From assembly GCF_900107925.1 (NCBI RefSeq), contig NZ_FNUJ01000006.1:496001-560000 (forward strand): a DNA stretch of 64,000 nucleotides. Reading direction: 5' to 3'. Source of the DNA: Amycolatopsis pretoriensis (GTDB lineage: Bacteria; Actinomycetota; Actinomycetes; Mycobacteriales; Pseudonocardiaceae). Position numbers and translations under genes: made by a program. Of the stretch, positions 42,465-51,152 are shown in pieces. Position 1 is the stretch's first letter. Each line of letters starts with the position of its first letter. Below the pieces are notes generated by a model. The model worked only from the letters and a program-made list of their open reading frames with translations, ran no database searches and was not told where the DNA came from.

Positions 42465-44771
42465 ATGACCCGTGAAGCGCCGGTGCAGGATGTGGACGAG
42501 AACCGCCTCGAGGTGGGCAAGCCGAAGGGCTGGGCGGCCGGGATACCCGGGGTGGCCGTGTCGCTCGCGCGCAGTGTCGAGCAGATGGGCACCGGCCGGA
42601 CGGTCAAGGCGCTGCGGCTGCTGAACCAGCGCGAAGGCTTCGACTGCCCGGGCTGCGCGTGGCCGGAGCCGCGCGAGGTCGACGGCGAGAAGCGCAAGCT
42701 GGCCGAGTTCTGCGAGAACGGCGCCAAGGCCGTCGCCGAGGAAGCCACGAAACGGCGGGTGGACCGCGGGTTCTTCGCACAGCACCCGATCGAGGACCTG
42801 CGGGCCAAGACCGACTACTGGCTCGGCCAGCAGGGCCGGATCACCGAGCCGTTCGTGCTGCGCGAAGGCGCGACGCACTACGAACCGATTTCCTGGGACG
42901 ACGCGTTCGAGCTGGTCGCCGGTGAGCTGAAAGCGCTGACCGACCCCAACGAGGCGATCTTCTACACCTCGGGCCGCACCAGCAACGAAGCCGCGTTCCT
43001 CTACCAGCTGCTGGTGCGGTCCTTCGGCACCAACAACCTTCCCGACTGCTCCAACATGTGCCACGAGTCCTCCGGCGCGGCGCTGTCGGCGACGACCGGC
43101 GTCGGCAAGGGCTCGGTCAGCCTCGCCGACATCCACCGGGCCGACCTGATCGTCGTCGTCGGGCAGAACCCGGGGACCAACCACCCGCGGATGCTCTCGG
43201 CGCTGGAAGAGGCCAAGGGCAACGGCGCGAAGATCATCGCCGTGAACCCGTTGCCCGAAGCCGGGTTGATGCGGTTCAAGAACCCGCAGAACGTCCGCGG
43301 CGTCGTCGGCAAGGGCACGCCGCTGGCCGACGAGTTCGCGCAGATCCGCCTCGGCGGCGACCTCGCGCTGTTCCAGGCCGTCGGGCACCTGCTGCTCACC
43401 TGGGACGAGGAAGCGCCGGGCACGATCGTCGACCGCGACTTCGTCGAGCGGGTCACCGACGGCTTCGACGACTACGCCAAGCACCTGCGCGAGATCGACT
43501 GGACCGAGGTCGAGACCGCGACCGGGCTGCCGCGGGAGCAGATCGAGCGCGTCGCGCGGATGATCGCGTCGTCGGAGCGGACGATCTACTGCTGGGCGAT
43601 GGGCCTGACGCAGCACAAGCACGCCGTCCCGACGATCTCCGAGATCGCGAACCTGGCGCTGGTGCGCGGGATGATCGGCAAGCCGGGCGCGGGCCTGTGC
43701 CCGGTGCGCGGGCACTCGAACGTCCAGGGCGACCGGACGATGGGCATCTGGGAGAAGATGCCGCAGTCCTTCATGGACGCCCTGGCCGGCGAGTTCGGCA
43801 TCGACGTCCCGCGCGAGCACGGTTTCGACACCGTCGACGCGATCCGGGCGATGCGCGACGGCCGCGGCAAGGTGTTCTTCGCCGTGGGCGGCAACTTCGC
43901 GTCCGCGACACCGGACACGGAGGCGACGGAGAAGGCGCTGGAGTCGTGCTCGCTGACCGTGCACGTCTCGACGAAGCTGAACCGCTCGCACGTCGTGCAC
44001 GGCCGCACGGCGCTGGTCCTGCCGACGCTCGGGCGCACCGAGCGGGACGTCCAGGCGAGCGGTGAGCAGTTCGTCACGGTCGAGGACTCGATGTCGCAGG
44101 TGCACACCTCGCGCGGCCGCCTGAAGCCGGCGAGCGAGCACCTGCTGTCGGAGGTCGCGATCGTCTGCCGGCTGGGCGAGACGCTGTTCGGGGCGGGGCA
44201 CGCGGTGCCGTGGCGGACGTTCGAGACCGACTACGACCTGATCCGCGACCGCATCTCCCGGGTCGTGCCGGGCTGCCAGGACTACAACCGCCGCGTCCGC
44301 GAGCCGGACGGGTTCGTGCTGCCGCACGCGCCACGCGACTCGCGGGAGTTCACCGGGACGGCCAACGGCAAGGGCAACTTCACGGTGTCGGAGCTGGAGT
44401 ACCCGGCCGTGCCCCAGGGGCGGCTGCTGCTGCAGACCATGCGCAGCCACGACCAGTACAACACCACGATCTACGGGCTGTCGGACCGCTACCGCGGCAT
44501 CGAGAACGCCCGCCGGGTGGTGCTGGTGAACCCGGCGGACATCACGGCGCTCGGCCTGACCGACGGTGCCTTGGTGGACCTGGTCTCGGAGTGGCGCGAC
44601 GGCGACCGCCGGGCACCGGCGTTCCGCGTGGTGGCGTACCCGACGGCCCCCGGCTGCGCGGCGGCGTACTTCCCGGAGGCCAACGCGCTGGTGCCGCTGG
44701 ACTCGGTGGCCGAGAAGTCGAACACGCCGGTGTCGAAGGCGATCGTGGTGCGCTTGGAGCCTCAGGCCTGA
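42465..44771 (+). CDS. FdhF/YdeP family molybdopterin oxidoreductase
   Basis: A 768-residue molybdopterin-guanine-dinucleotide enzyme related to formate dehydrogenase H and YdeP. Cysteines 61, 64 (CPGCAW) and 83 (FCENG) sit where Fe-S ligands lie, one fewer than in classical FdhF. DCSNMCHESS places Cys199 where FdhF has selenocysteine. VVVGQNPGTNHPR and QTMRSHDQYNTTIYG are the usual cofactor-binding segments. Close relatives are often of unproven activity, but formate oxidation is likely given the FdhD maturation gene at 50328. The ATG at 42465 is preferred over GTG 42426. Its last codons are copied, altered, in the 163-bp repeats that follow. Confidence 0.9.
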   Translation: MTREAPVQDVDENRLEVGKPKGWAAGIPGVAVSLARSVEQMGTGRTVKALRLLNQREGFDCPGCAWPEPREVDGEKRKLAEFCENGAKAVAEEATKRRVDRGFFAQHPIEDLRAKTDYWLGQQGRITEPFVLREGATHYEPISWDDAFELVAGELKALTDPNEAIFYTSGRTSNEAAFLYQLLVRSFGTNNLPDCSNMCHESSGAALSATTGVGKGSVSLADIHRADLIVVVGQNPGTNHPRMLSALEEAKGNGAKIIAVNPLPEAGLMRFKNPQNVRGVVGKGTPLADEFAQIRLGGDLALFQAVGHLLLTWDEEAPGTIVDRDFVERVTDGFDDYAKHLREIDWTEVETATGLPREQIERVARMIASSERTIYCWAMGLTQHKHAVPTISEIANLALVRGMIGKPGAGLCPVRGHSNVQGDRTMGIWEKMPQSFMDALAGEFGIDVPREHGFDTVDAIRAMRDGRGKVFFAVGGNFASATPDTEATEKALESCSLTVHVSTKLNRSHVVHGRTALVLPTLGRTERDVQASGEQFVTVEDSMSQVHTSRGRLKPASEHLLSEVAIVCRLGETLFGAGHAVPWRTFETDYDLIRDRISRVVPGCQDYNRRVREPDGFVLPHAPRDSREFTGTANGKGNFTVSELEYPAVPQGRLLLQTMRSHDQYNTTIYGLSDRYRGIENARRVVLVNPADITALGLTDGALVDLVSEWRDGDRRAPAFRVVAYPTAPGCAAAYFPEANALVPLDSVAEKSNTPVSKAIVVRLEPQA

Positions 44772-45225
44772 CGGGCCGGCCGCGTCGCGGAGGCGGGGAG
44801 GTCACGGCCGGTCCGGATCGGGCCGGCCGCGACGACGGCCGTCGCCGCGACGAGCACGCCCATGACCACCCACACCGCCGCGCGCGGGCCGGCCAGCGAA
44901 AGCGATCGTCGTGCGCCTCAAACCTCAAGCCCGACGAGTCGGCCGCGTCGCGGAGGCGGGGAGGTCCCGGCCAGTCCGGATCGGGCCAGCCGCGACGACG
45001 GCCGTCGCCGCGACGAGCACGCCCATGACCACCCACACCGCCGCGCGCGGGCCGGCCAGCGAAAGCGATCGTCGTGCGCCTCAAACCTCAAGCCCGACGA
45101 GTCGGCCGCGTCGCGGAGGCGGGGAGGTCCCGGCCAGTCCGGATCGGGCCAGCCGCGACGACGGCCGTCGCCGCGACGAGCACGCCCATGACCACCCACA
45201 CCGCCGCGCGCGGGCCGGCCAGCGA
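44770..45225. repeat. 163-bp tandem direct repeat at the fdhF/MFS junction
   Basis: Three copies: A 44770-44932, B 44933-45095, C 45096-45225 (first 130 bp). Each unit carries the 3' end of the minus-strand MFS gene; A and B add about 34 bp matching the 3' end of fdhF. B and C are identical over their shared length, while A differs at several bases. In the duplicated fdhF ends of A and B, codons differ from the genuine end (RLKPQA for RLEPQA) and the stop TGA has become CGA. The stop codon used by the MFS gene lies in copy B (45088-45090). The stretch 44772-45087 has no other gene. Confidence 0.92.
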
Positions 45226-46350
45226 GCCGACGGCACCGGCGAGCAGGGCTCCGGCGGCGCTCGATCCGTTCGCCAGCAGGCTGCTCGTCGCGACGACCCG
45301 GCCGCGCACGCCCGGCGGCGGGTAGGTCTGCCGGAAGCCCGCGGCGAGCACGTTCGCCGCCACCACGGCCGCGCCGACGGCGACCCCGCCGGCCGCGGCG
45401 AAACCCAAGCCGGGACCGGGCGTGGTCAGCGGGATGAGAAACCCGAGCGGGGTGAGGGTGAGCAGGCAGGCCAGCAGGCTCCGCGCACTCCCCCAGCGCC
45501 GCGCGAGCTGGACGGCGAGGGCCGCGCCGAGCACCCCGCCGGCGCCCGGGGCCGCCACCAGGACGCCCACGGCACCCGGCGGAACGCCGACCTCCCGCAC
45601 GAAGAAGACGACCTGGATGGCCTGGTAGCCGGTCAGCGCGACGTTGGCGACCGCGCTGAACACCGCCAGCGAGCGCAGGTACCGGTCGTGGGCCACCCAC
45701 CGCAACCCGTCGGCGATCTCCCGGCGCAGGCTGCTCGGCCGCGAGACCGCCGGCCGGGGTGGTTCCCGCGCGGAGATCGCCGCCAGGCAGCCCGCGGACA
45801 CCAGGAACGTCACCGCGTCGACGACCAGGCCGGCCACCGCGCCCGCCCACTGGGCGAGCACCCCCGCCAGGCTCCGGCCGGCGAGCTGCGCACACGCCTC
45901 GCTGCCCTGCAGCTTCGCGTTCCCCTCCGGCAGGTCCGCCGGGGCGACGAGGACCGGCAGGTACACGCGGTAGGCGGTGCTGAACAGGACACTGCCCGCC
46001 CCCGTCAGCACCGCGACGACGACCAGCTGTGCCACGGTCAGGACGCCCAGCCAGGCCGCGACCGGGACGCTGATGAGCGCCGCGGCCGAAAGCACGTCGC
46101 AGCCCAGCATCACCGGCCGGCGCGGGAGCCGGTCGATCCACGCCCCGGCCGGCAGGCCGATCAGCAGCCAGGGCACCCAGGACGCCGCCGCGATCAACCC
46201 CACGGTGAACGGCCCGGCGTGCGTCACGAGCACGGCCACCAAGGGCAGCGCGACGGTCGTGACGTTGCTGCCCAGCTTGCTGGTCGTCTCGCCCGCCCAC
46301 AGCAGGCGGAAGTCCCGGTGCCGCCACAGGCCACCACGTCGTCCGGCCAC
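45088..46350 (-). CDS. MFS transporter
   Basis: A 420-residue major facilitator of the enterobactin-exporter-like (MFS_3) kind, with DFRLLWAGETTSKLGSNV at the start, the loop AGAWIDRLPRRPVML, and GVRGRVVATSSLL in the C-terminal half. The GTG at 46350 has a strong GGGAGGGGG site. Its last 46 codons lie in the 163-bp repeats, so the C-terminal tail is encoded by repeat DNA. It lies between the molybdoenzyme and the OFA transporter, but no functional link is evident. Confidence 0.85.
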   Translation of the reverse strand: MAGRRGGLWRHRDFRLLWAGETTSKLGSNVTTVALPLVAVLVTHAGPFTVGLIAAASWVPWLLIGLPAGAWIDRLPRRPVMLGCDVLSAAALISVPVAAWLGVLTVAQLVVVAVLTGAGSVLFSTAYRVYLPVLVAPADLPEGNAKLQGSEACAQLAGRSLAGVLAQWAGAVAGLVVDAVTFLVSAGCLAAISAREPPRPAVSRPSSLRREIADGLRWVAHDRYLRSLAVFSAVANVALTGYQAIQVVFFVREVGVPPGAVGVLVAAPGAGGVLGAALAVQLARRWGSARSLLACLLTLTPLGFLIPLTTPGPGLGFAAAGGVAVGAAVVAANVLAAGFRQTYPPPGVRGRVVATSSLLANGSSAAGALLAGAVGSLAGPRAAVWVVMGVLVAATAVVAAGPIRTGRDLPASATRPTRRA

Positions 46351-46427
46351 CCGGCCCCCTCCCGATCTTCCGGGAGGATGCCGCGCACCGCGCGCGGCTG
46401 TCAGCGGGTTTCGCGGCCGGCGGAACC

Positions 46428-47042
46428 TCAGCCCTTGTAGTCGCGCTGCAGGGTGTTGGTCATGTCGGTGACCACCGCCTGGACGTTGTCGAGCGTCGCC
46501 GGGGGAATCAACGCCGCCTCCGTGCCGCCGTCGGCGATCGCCATGCCCAGCACCACGTTGCCCGTGCGGACCGCCGCCCACTGCTCGGAGAACCCGGCCT
46601 CGTCGCCGACGTCCGTGACCAGCCGGACGCCCGAATGGTCGCTGAGCGCGTCGGTCAGCAGCTGGCTCGCCTTGGCCGCGCTGCCCTCCGCGTCGGAGTC
46701 GGTGAACCGCACCACGGCGATCGTCACCAGCCGGTAGTCCTGCATGTTGGGCTTGCCGCCGCCGAGGTCGCGGGCGAACAGGCGCTTGCAGCTGGTGAGG
46801 TCGTTGCCCTCGGTCGAGCGGTCCTGGGGGATGACCTTCGCGTCGGCGGTCTTCACCGAGCCGGCCGGGACTTCGACGGTTCCGGGGGCGAGCTGGTTGT
46901 GCGCGTTCGGCCCGGGCAGCTTGCAGGCGTCGATCGATTCGGGGTAGTGCGCCGCCGCGGATGCGGACTGGCACCCGGCGCACAAAACGGCGGAAGCGAG
47001 CACCGGAAGGAGCCACCCTCCGCGGGCAACGCTGCTACGCAT
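46428..47042 (-). CDS. Putative lipoprotein of unknown function
   Basis: A 204-residue exported protein. The signal ends in a lipobox LCAGC with lipidation at Cys24. The mature part has two further cysteines (DACKLPG and TSCKRLF), probably one disulfide, and resembles DUF3558-type actinobacterial lipoproteins only in general style. It lies upstream of the MFS gene by 77 bp on the same strand and downstream of an LCP-family gene. Function unknown. Confidence 0.75.
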   Translation of the reverse strand: MRSSVARGGWLLPVLASAVLCAGCQSASAAAHYPESIDACKLPGPNAHNQLAPGTVEVPAGSVKTADAKVIPQDRSTEGNDLTSCKRLFARDLGGGKPNMQDYRLVTIAVVRFTDSDAEGSAAKASQLLTDALSDHSGVRLVTDVGDEAGFSEQWAAVRTGNVVLGMAIADGGTEAALIPPATLDNVQAVVTDMTNTLQRDYKG

Positions 47043-47282
47043 AGGTTCCGGACTTTCCGTATTTCTCGAAATTGACTTTCCGGGTCGTCACCGGTCCGGT
47101 GATCTTTTCCGGTCCGCCTGGCGGGCTGCCGCCGACGGTCATCGCACCCTGCCTCACCAGGGAGGCAGCGTCAAGACCAGTCACCCGCGTGGTCCGCCGT
47201 GGTCCGGTCGGCGGAAAACGCCTTTACGCGGCTTTGCGGAAATTCTTCCCGCGCTTTCGTCGATTCCTGCGAAAAGCTCCGC

Positions 47283-48683
47283 TCAATTCACGCAGACGAC
47301 GCCGTCGGACGTGATCGGTTCGTCGCCGGCCGCGGGGGCGCCGCCGCCACCGGTGGTGCCGGGACCGGAGTAGACCGTCCCGAGCACGACCTCGATGTGA
47401 CCCGGCGGCACCGCCGCGGACTCCTGCGTCGAGAGCCCGCCCAGCAGCTTCGCGACCTCAGCGCCCCGCTGCGCGAGGTCCGCGCCGAAGCGGACCAGGG
47501 ACGTCCGGCGCGCGTCGGCGTTGCCGGTCACGCCCTTGGCGAAGCCGTGCTCGCCCAGGAAGCCGGACACGCGGGCCGCGAGGCCGCCCTTGGGGCTCGC
47601 GTTGGTGACGTCGACGGTGACCGGGGCGGCCGGCGTCGACGGCGGCGGCGAGCCGATGAGGTTCGCCGCGAAGGACTTCACGGCGGCCGGATCGACCTGC
47701 ACCGCCGTGGCGGTCGGCTTGTCCGGGTCGTACCGGTAGTCGCGGTTGACGACCGGGATCGTCTCGAACCGGATCCCGCCGCCGCTGACGCCGCGCATCT
47801 GAGCGACGAAGTCGAGCAGCTGCCACGAGTCGTCGAGCACGACCGACCGCTTGACGGCGTCGATGAGGTCGGAAAGCTTCCCGGGGTTGGTCAGCGTCCC
47901 CGCCGACAGCACCTGCCGGGCCAGCCCCGCGAGGAACACCTGCTGGCGCCGGACGCGGGCGAAGTCGGTGCCCGGGAGCCCGTCGCGCTGCCGGACGAAG
48001 GCCAGCGCCTCGGCGCCCTGGATCCGCTGCGGCCCGGCCGGGAAGTCCGCGCCGGAGTTCTTGTCCTTGGTGGCTTCCTTGAGGCAGACGTCGACGCCGC
48101 CGATCGCCTTGCTGATCTCGTAGAAGCTGAGCAGGTTGACTTCGGCGTAGTGGTCGATCTCGACGCCGGTGAGGTCCTCGACCGCCTGCCGCGTCCCGCG
48201 CCGCCCGGCGGTGAGGGCGGCCTTGGTGACCTTGGCCTTGTCGGTCTCCCCCGCGTCGCGCTGCCGCTTCGCTTCGGCGGCCTTCGCGCGGCCGAACGCG
48301 GCGTTGATCTTGCCCTTCCCGCCGGGCATCGACACGTAGCTGTCGCGGGGGATGGAAAACGCTTTCACGTCGTGGGTCCCGTTCGGGATCCGCAGCACGA
48401 TCAGGGTGTCGGTGAGGTCGTCGCCGTTGGCCCCGGCCCGCAGCTCGCGCAGGACGTCCGCGGGAAGCGGGTGCTCCTGCTGGTCGGTCCGGGAGTCCCG
48501 GCCGACGAGCAGGATGTCGAGCGACCCGTCGGCGGGCCGTTCGCCGGCCGCCGCGGCGCCGTCGCCGATGACGCTGTCGCGCGTGACTTCGTCGAGGGCG
48601 TGGAGGTTGGCGTAGCCGTACGCGGTCCCGCACAGAACCGTGAAGGCGAGCCCGGCGACGGCGATCTTCCCCAGTAGCTGCAC
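47283..48683 (-). CDS. LCP-family protein (LytR-CpsA-Psr) with LytR_C domain
   Basis: A 466-residue wall-assembly protein. One N-terminal membrane helix (about 5-25) leads to the LCP domain (about 55-290) with LLVGRDSRTD, DTLIVLRIPNGTHDVKAFSIPRD, KINAAFGR and FVRQRDGLPGTDFARVRRQQ; the arginines bind the polyprenyl-pyrophosphate. A C-terminal LytR_C domain (about 355-455) follows. LCP enzymes attach arabinogalactan or other glycopolymers to peptidoglycan. The GTG start is preceded by a Crp-like site. The 240-bp spacer behind it is AT-richer and holds nothing recognised. Confidence 0.92.
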   Translation of the reverse strand: MQLLGKIAVAGLAFTVLCGTAYGYANLHALDEVTRDSVIGDGAAAAGERPADGSLDILLVGRDSRTDQQEHPLPADVLRELRAGANGDDLTDTLIVLRIPNGTHDVKAFSIPRDSYVSMPGGKGKINAAFGRAKAAEAKRQRDAGETDKAKVTKAALTAGRRGTRQAVEDLTGVEIDHYAEVNLLSFYEISKAIGGVDVCLKEATKDKNSGADFPAGPQRIQGAEALAFVRQRDGLPGTDFARVRRQQVFLAGLARQVLSAGTLTNPGKLSDLIDAVKRSVVLDDSWQLLDFVAQMRGVSGGGIRFETIPVVNRDYRYDPDKPTATAVQVDPAAVKSFAANLIGSPPPSTPAAPVTVDVTNASPKGGLAARVSGFLGEHGFAKGVTGNADARRTSLVRFGADLAQRGAEVAKLLGGLSTQESAAVPPGHIEVVLGTVYSGPGTTGGGGAPAAGDEPITSDGVVCVN

Positions 48684-48721
48684 GCCCTACCGACGCCGCC
48701 GGGCCGCCTCCTGCTGCTGCG

Positions 48722-48737
48722 CGTGAGCCAGGTCACA
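48722..48737. promoter_or_regulatory. Crp-like site upstream of the LCP gene
   Basis: CGTGA-N6-TCACA, one mismatch from the TGTGA-N6-TCACA consensus seen perfectly at 1401-1416. It lies 39 bp before the LCP start and just behind the OFA small-protein stop, so it would act on the LCP gene. Weak evidence alone. Confidence 0.35.
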
Positions 48738-48742
48738 CGGGC

Positions 48743-48868
48743 TCAGCCGAAAAGCTGCACCAGCTTCAGGAACAGCTGGTAGACGCCGTAGGCGAAGGGC
48801 AGGACCACCCACGCCCACGCCAGCACGATCAGCGGTACCCGGTTGGGTTTCGTCGCCGGCTCGGTCAT
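48743..48868 (-). CDS. 41-residue OFA transporter small partner protein
   Basis: A very short gene encoding one membrane helix (VPLIVLAWAWVVLPFAYGVY) followed by QLFLKLVQLFG. Its ATG overlaps the transporter stop as TGATG. Tiny genes with this sequence style regularly follow oxalate/formate-type MFS genes and are annotated as an MFS transporter small subunit; the role is unproven, probably stabilisation of the permease. Too short for usual gene finders. Confidence 0.82.
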   Translation of the reverse strand: MTEPATKPNRVPLIVLAWAWVVLPFAYGVYQLFLKLVQLFG

Positions 48869-50223
48869 CACGCCTCACTCCTCGCGGCCGCGCCCGCGGC
48901 GACGGGCTCGTGGTACTTCTCCTTGACCGGGCGGACCAGCTCGTTGGCCACGAACCCGACCACGAGCAGGCCGATCATGATGTAGAAGGACAGCTGGTAG
49001 AGCGCCGGGCCGGACTTGCCCGCCGACTTCTCGTTGTCCGCGATCGCGTTGACGATCAGCGGCCCGAGCACGCCGGCCACCGACCACGCCGTGAGCAGCC
49101 GGCCGTGGATCGCGCCGACCTGGTAGGTGCCGAAGAGGTCCTTCAGGTACGCCGGGATCGTCGCGAACCCACCGCCGTAGAACGACAGGATCACCATCGC
49201 GCACAGGATGAACACGAGCTTCGACGAGTTGTCCGTCAGCGCGATCACCAGGTACAGCACCGCGCCGACGCCGAGGTAGGTGCGGTAGATGTTCTTGCGG
49301 CCCACGACGTCCGAAGTGGACGACCAGACGAACCGGCCGAGCATGTTGCACAGCGACAGCAGCGCGACGAACCCGGCCGCCGCGGCCGTGCCGACCGGCG
49401 TGGACGTGCCCTTGAAGAAGTCCACGATCATCGGCGACGCCTTCTCCAGGATGCCGATGCCCGCGGTGACGTTGAAGCACAGCACGACCCACAGCAGCCA
49501 GAACTGCGGCGTCTTGATCGCGTTCGCGGCCGAGACGTTCGCGGTGCTGATCATCGCCTTGCCGTGGTCGGTCTTGGGCTCCCAGCCGGCCGGCTTCCAG
49601 TCGTCGGCCGGCACGCGCACGAGCAGCCAGCCCATCGACATGAACACCGCGTAGACGATGCCGTGGACGAGGAACGCCGTCGCGATGGTGCCCGTGGTCG
49701 GCGTGGTGCCGAGCATCGACGACGACCACGGCGAGGCGATCAGCGCGCCGCCGCCGAAGCCCATGATCGCGATGCCGGTGGCCATGCCCGGCCGGTCCGG
49801 GAACCACTTGATGAGCGTGGACACCGGCGAGATGTAGCCGATGCCGAGCCCGACGCCGCCGATCCCGCCGTAGCCGACGACGACCAGCCAGAACTGGCCG
49901 GTCGCGACGCCGAGGGCGGAGATGAGGAACCCGCTGGCGAAGCAGCACATCGACACGAACATCGCCCAGCGCGGGCCGTTCTTCTCGACGAGGGTCCCGC
50001 CGAACGCGGCGGACAGCCCGAGCATGACGATGCCCAGCTGGAACGGCAGCGAGCTCTGCGTCCCGTTGAGGTGCATCGTCTTCTCGAGCGGCGTCTTGAA
50101 GACGCTCCACGCGTAGGCCTGCCCGATCGACAGGTGTACCGAAAGGGCCGCCGGCGGCACCAGCCAGCGCGTCCAGCCTGGGGGTGCCACGATCCGGGAA
50201 CGGTCCAGGAAGCCGAGAGCCAT
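48868..50223 (-). CDS. OFA-family MFS transporter (oxalate/formate antiporter type)
   Basis: A 451-residue transporter with 12 membrane segments. QAYAWSVFKTPLEKTM, GGIGGVGLGIGYISPVSTLIKWFPDRPG and GRFVWSSTSDVVGRKN are typical of the OFA family, whose members exchange oxalate and formate or import monocarboxylates. It starts with ATG after GAGAGG and is coupled to the 41-residue gene. It is divergent from fdhD, which matures formate dehydrogenases; formate or a related acid is therefore the favoured substrate. Confidence 0.9.
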   Translation of the reverse strand: MALGFLDRSRIVAPPGWTRWLVPPAALSVHLSIGQAYAWSVFKTPLEKTMHLNGTQSSLPFQLGIVMLGLSAAFGGTLVEKNGPRWAMFVSMCCFASGFLISALGVATGQFWLVVVGYGGIGGVGLGIGYISPVSTLIKWFPDRPGMATGIAIMGFGGGALIASPWSSSMLGTTPTTGTIATAFLVHGIVYAVFMSMGWLLVRVPADDWKPAGWEPKTDHGKAMISTANVSAANAIKTPQFWLLWVVLCFNVTAGIGILEKASPMIVDFFKGTSTPVGTAAAAGFVALLSLCNMLGRFVWSSTSDVVGRKNIYRTYLGVGAVLYLVIALTDNSSKLVFILCAMVILSFYGGGFATIPAYLKDLFGTYQVGAIHGRLLTAWSVAGVLGPLIVNAIADNEKSAGKSGPALYQLSFYIMIGLLVVGFVANELVRPVKEKYHEPVAAGAAARSEA

Positions 50224-50260
50224 CGGATCCCTCTCCTAGAGTGGGGATGATGGAGGGAAT

Positions 50261-50274
50261 GTATTACTAAATAC
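50261..50274. promoter_or_regulatory. AT-rich palindrome between OFA and fdhD genes
   Basis: GTATT-ACTA-AATAC lies in the 104-bp divergent spacer, 38 bp from the transporter start and 54 bp from fdhD. It stands out from the GC-rich surroundings and could be an operator for both genes; the regulator is unknown. Confidence 0.45.
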
Positions 50275-50327
50275 CCGGCGTTGCACCATGCGGGTGTCAA
50301 ACTTTCCGGCGGAGAAGGGTGTGGGGC

Positions 50328-51152
50328 ATGGGCAGGGTGACCGTCCGCAGGCCGGTGCGGCGGATCTCCGCGACCGGGGACCGGCGCCGCCCCGACGCGC
50401 TGGCCGCCGAAGAACCCCTGGAGCTGCGCGTCGGCGGCAAGGCCCTGGCGGTCACGATGCGCACGCCGGGGCACGACGTCGAGCTGGCCCACGGTTTCCT
50501 GCTGTCCGAAGGCGTGATCGGCGGCCGCGAGGACATCGCGGTCGCCCGCTACTGCGACGGCGTCGACGACCAGGGCCGCAACACCTACAACGTGCTGGAC
50601 ATCGCGCTGGCCGACGGCGTTCCGCCGCCGGACACCGGGGTCGAGCGCAACTTCTACACGACGTCCTCGTGCGGCGTCTGCGGCAAGGCGGCACTCGATG
50701 CGGTGAAGCTGCGTACCCGCTTCTCCCCCGCCTCGGCCGACTTCGCGGTGAAGAGCGAGACGCTGTCCGCCCTGCCGGACGCGCTGCGCGCCCGCCAGAA
50801 GGTCTTCGCGAGCACGGGCGGACTGCACGCGGCGGCCCTGTTCACCCCGGACGGCTCGATCGAGGTGGTCCGCGAGGACGTCGGCCGGCACAACGCGGTG
50901 GACAAGGTGCTGGGCTGGGCGGTCCTGGAGGGCCGGGTACCGGCACCCGGACTCGGCTTGCTGGTGTCCGGGCGCGCGTCGTTCGAGCTGGTGCAGAAGG
51001 CGGCGATGGCGGGGATCGGGTTGCTGGCCGCGGTGTCCGCGCCATCGTCGCTGGCGGTCGAGCTGGCGGAGGAGAACGGGATGACCCTGGTGGGCTTCCT
51101 GCGCGGCGACTCGATGAACCTTTACACCGGCGACCACCGCCTCCTGACCTAG
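50328..51152 (+). CDS. fdhD: Formate dehydrogenase accessory sulfurtransferase FdhD
   Basis: A 274-residue FdhD that passes sulfur from IscS-type desulfurases to the molybdenum cofactor, activating formate dehydrogenases. The catalytic pair is in TSSCGVCGK; STGGLHAAALF and EDVGRHNAVDKVLG are the other family signatures. The ATG at 50328 has GGAGAAGGG upstream. The only candidate client here is the FdhF/YdeP protein at 42465, 5.5 kb away. Its 3' end overlaps the convergent carotenoid oxygenase gene by 4 bp. Confidence 0.96.
   Translation: MGRVTVRRPVRRISATGDRRRPDALAAEEPLELRVGGKALAVTMRTPGHDVELAHGFLLSEGVIGGREDIAVARYCDGVDDQGRNTYNVLDIALADGVPPPDTGVERNFYTTSSCGVCGKAALDAVKLRTRFSPASADFAVKSETLSALPDALRARQKVFASTGGLHAAALFTPDGSIEVVREDVGRHNAVDKVLGWAVLEGRVPAPGLGLLVSGRASFELVQKAAMAGIGLLAAVSAPSSLAVELAEENGMTLVGFLRGDSMNLYTGDHRLLT

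Noticed and set aside
44770..45225. CRISPR-like array
   Set aside because: Units of 163 bp are contiguous, without spacers, and consist of coding ends of neighbouring genes; no cas genes.
44911..46440. Plus-strand frames of 109-509 codons across the 163-bp repeats
   Set aside because: They arise from the stop lost in duplicated fdhF ends and run antisense to the MFS gene.
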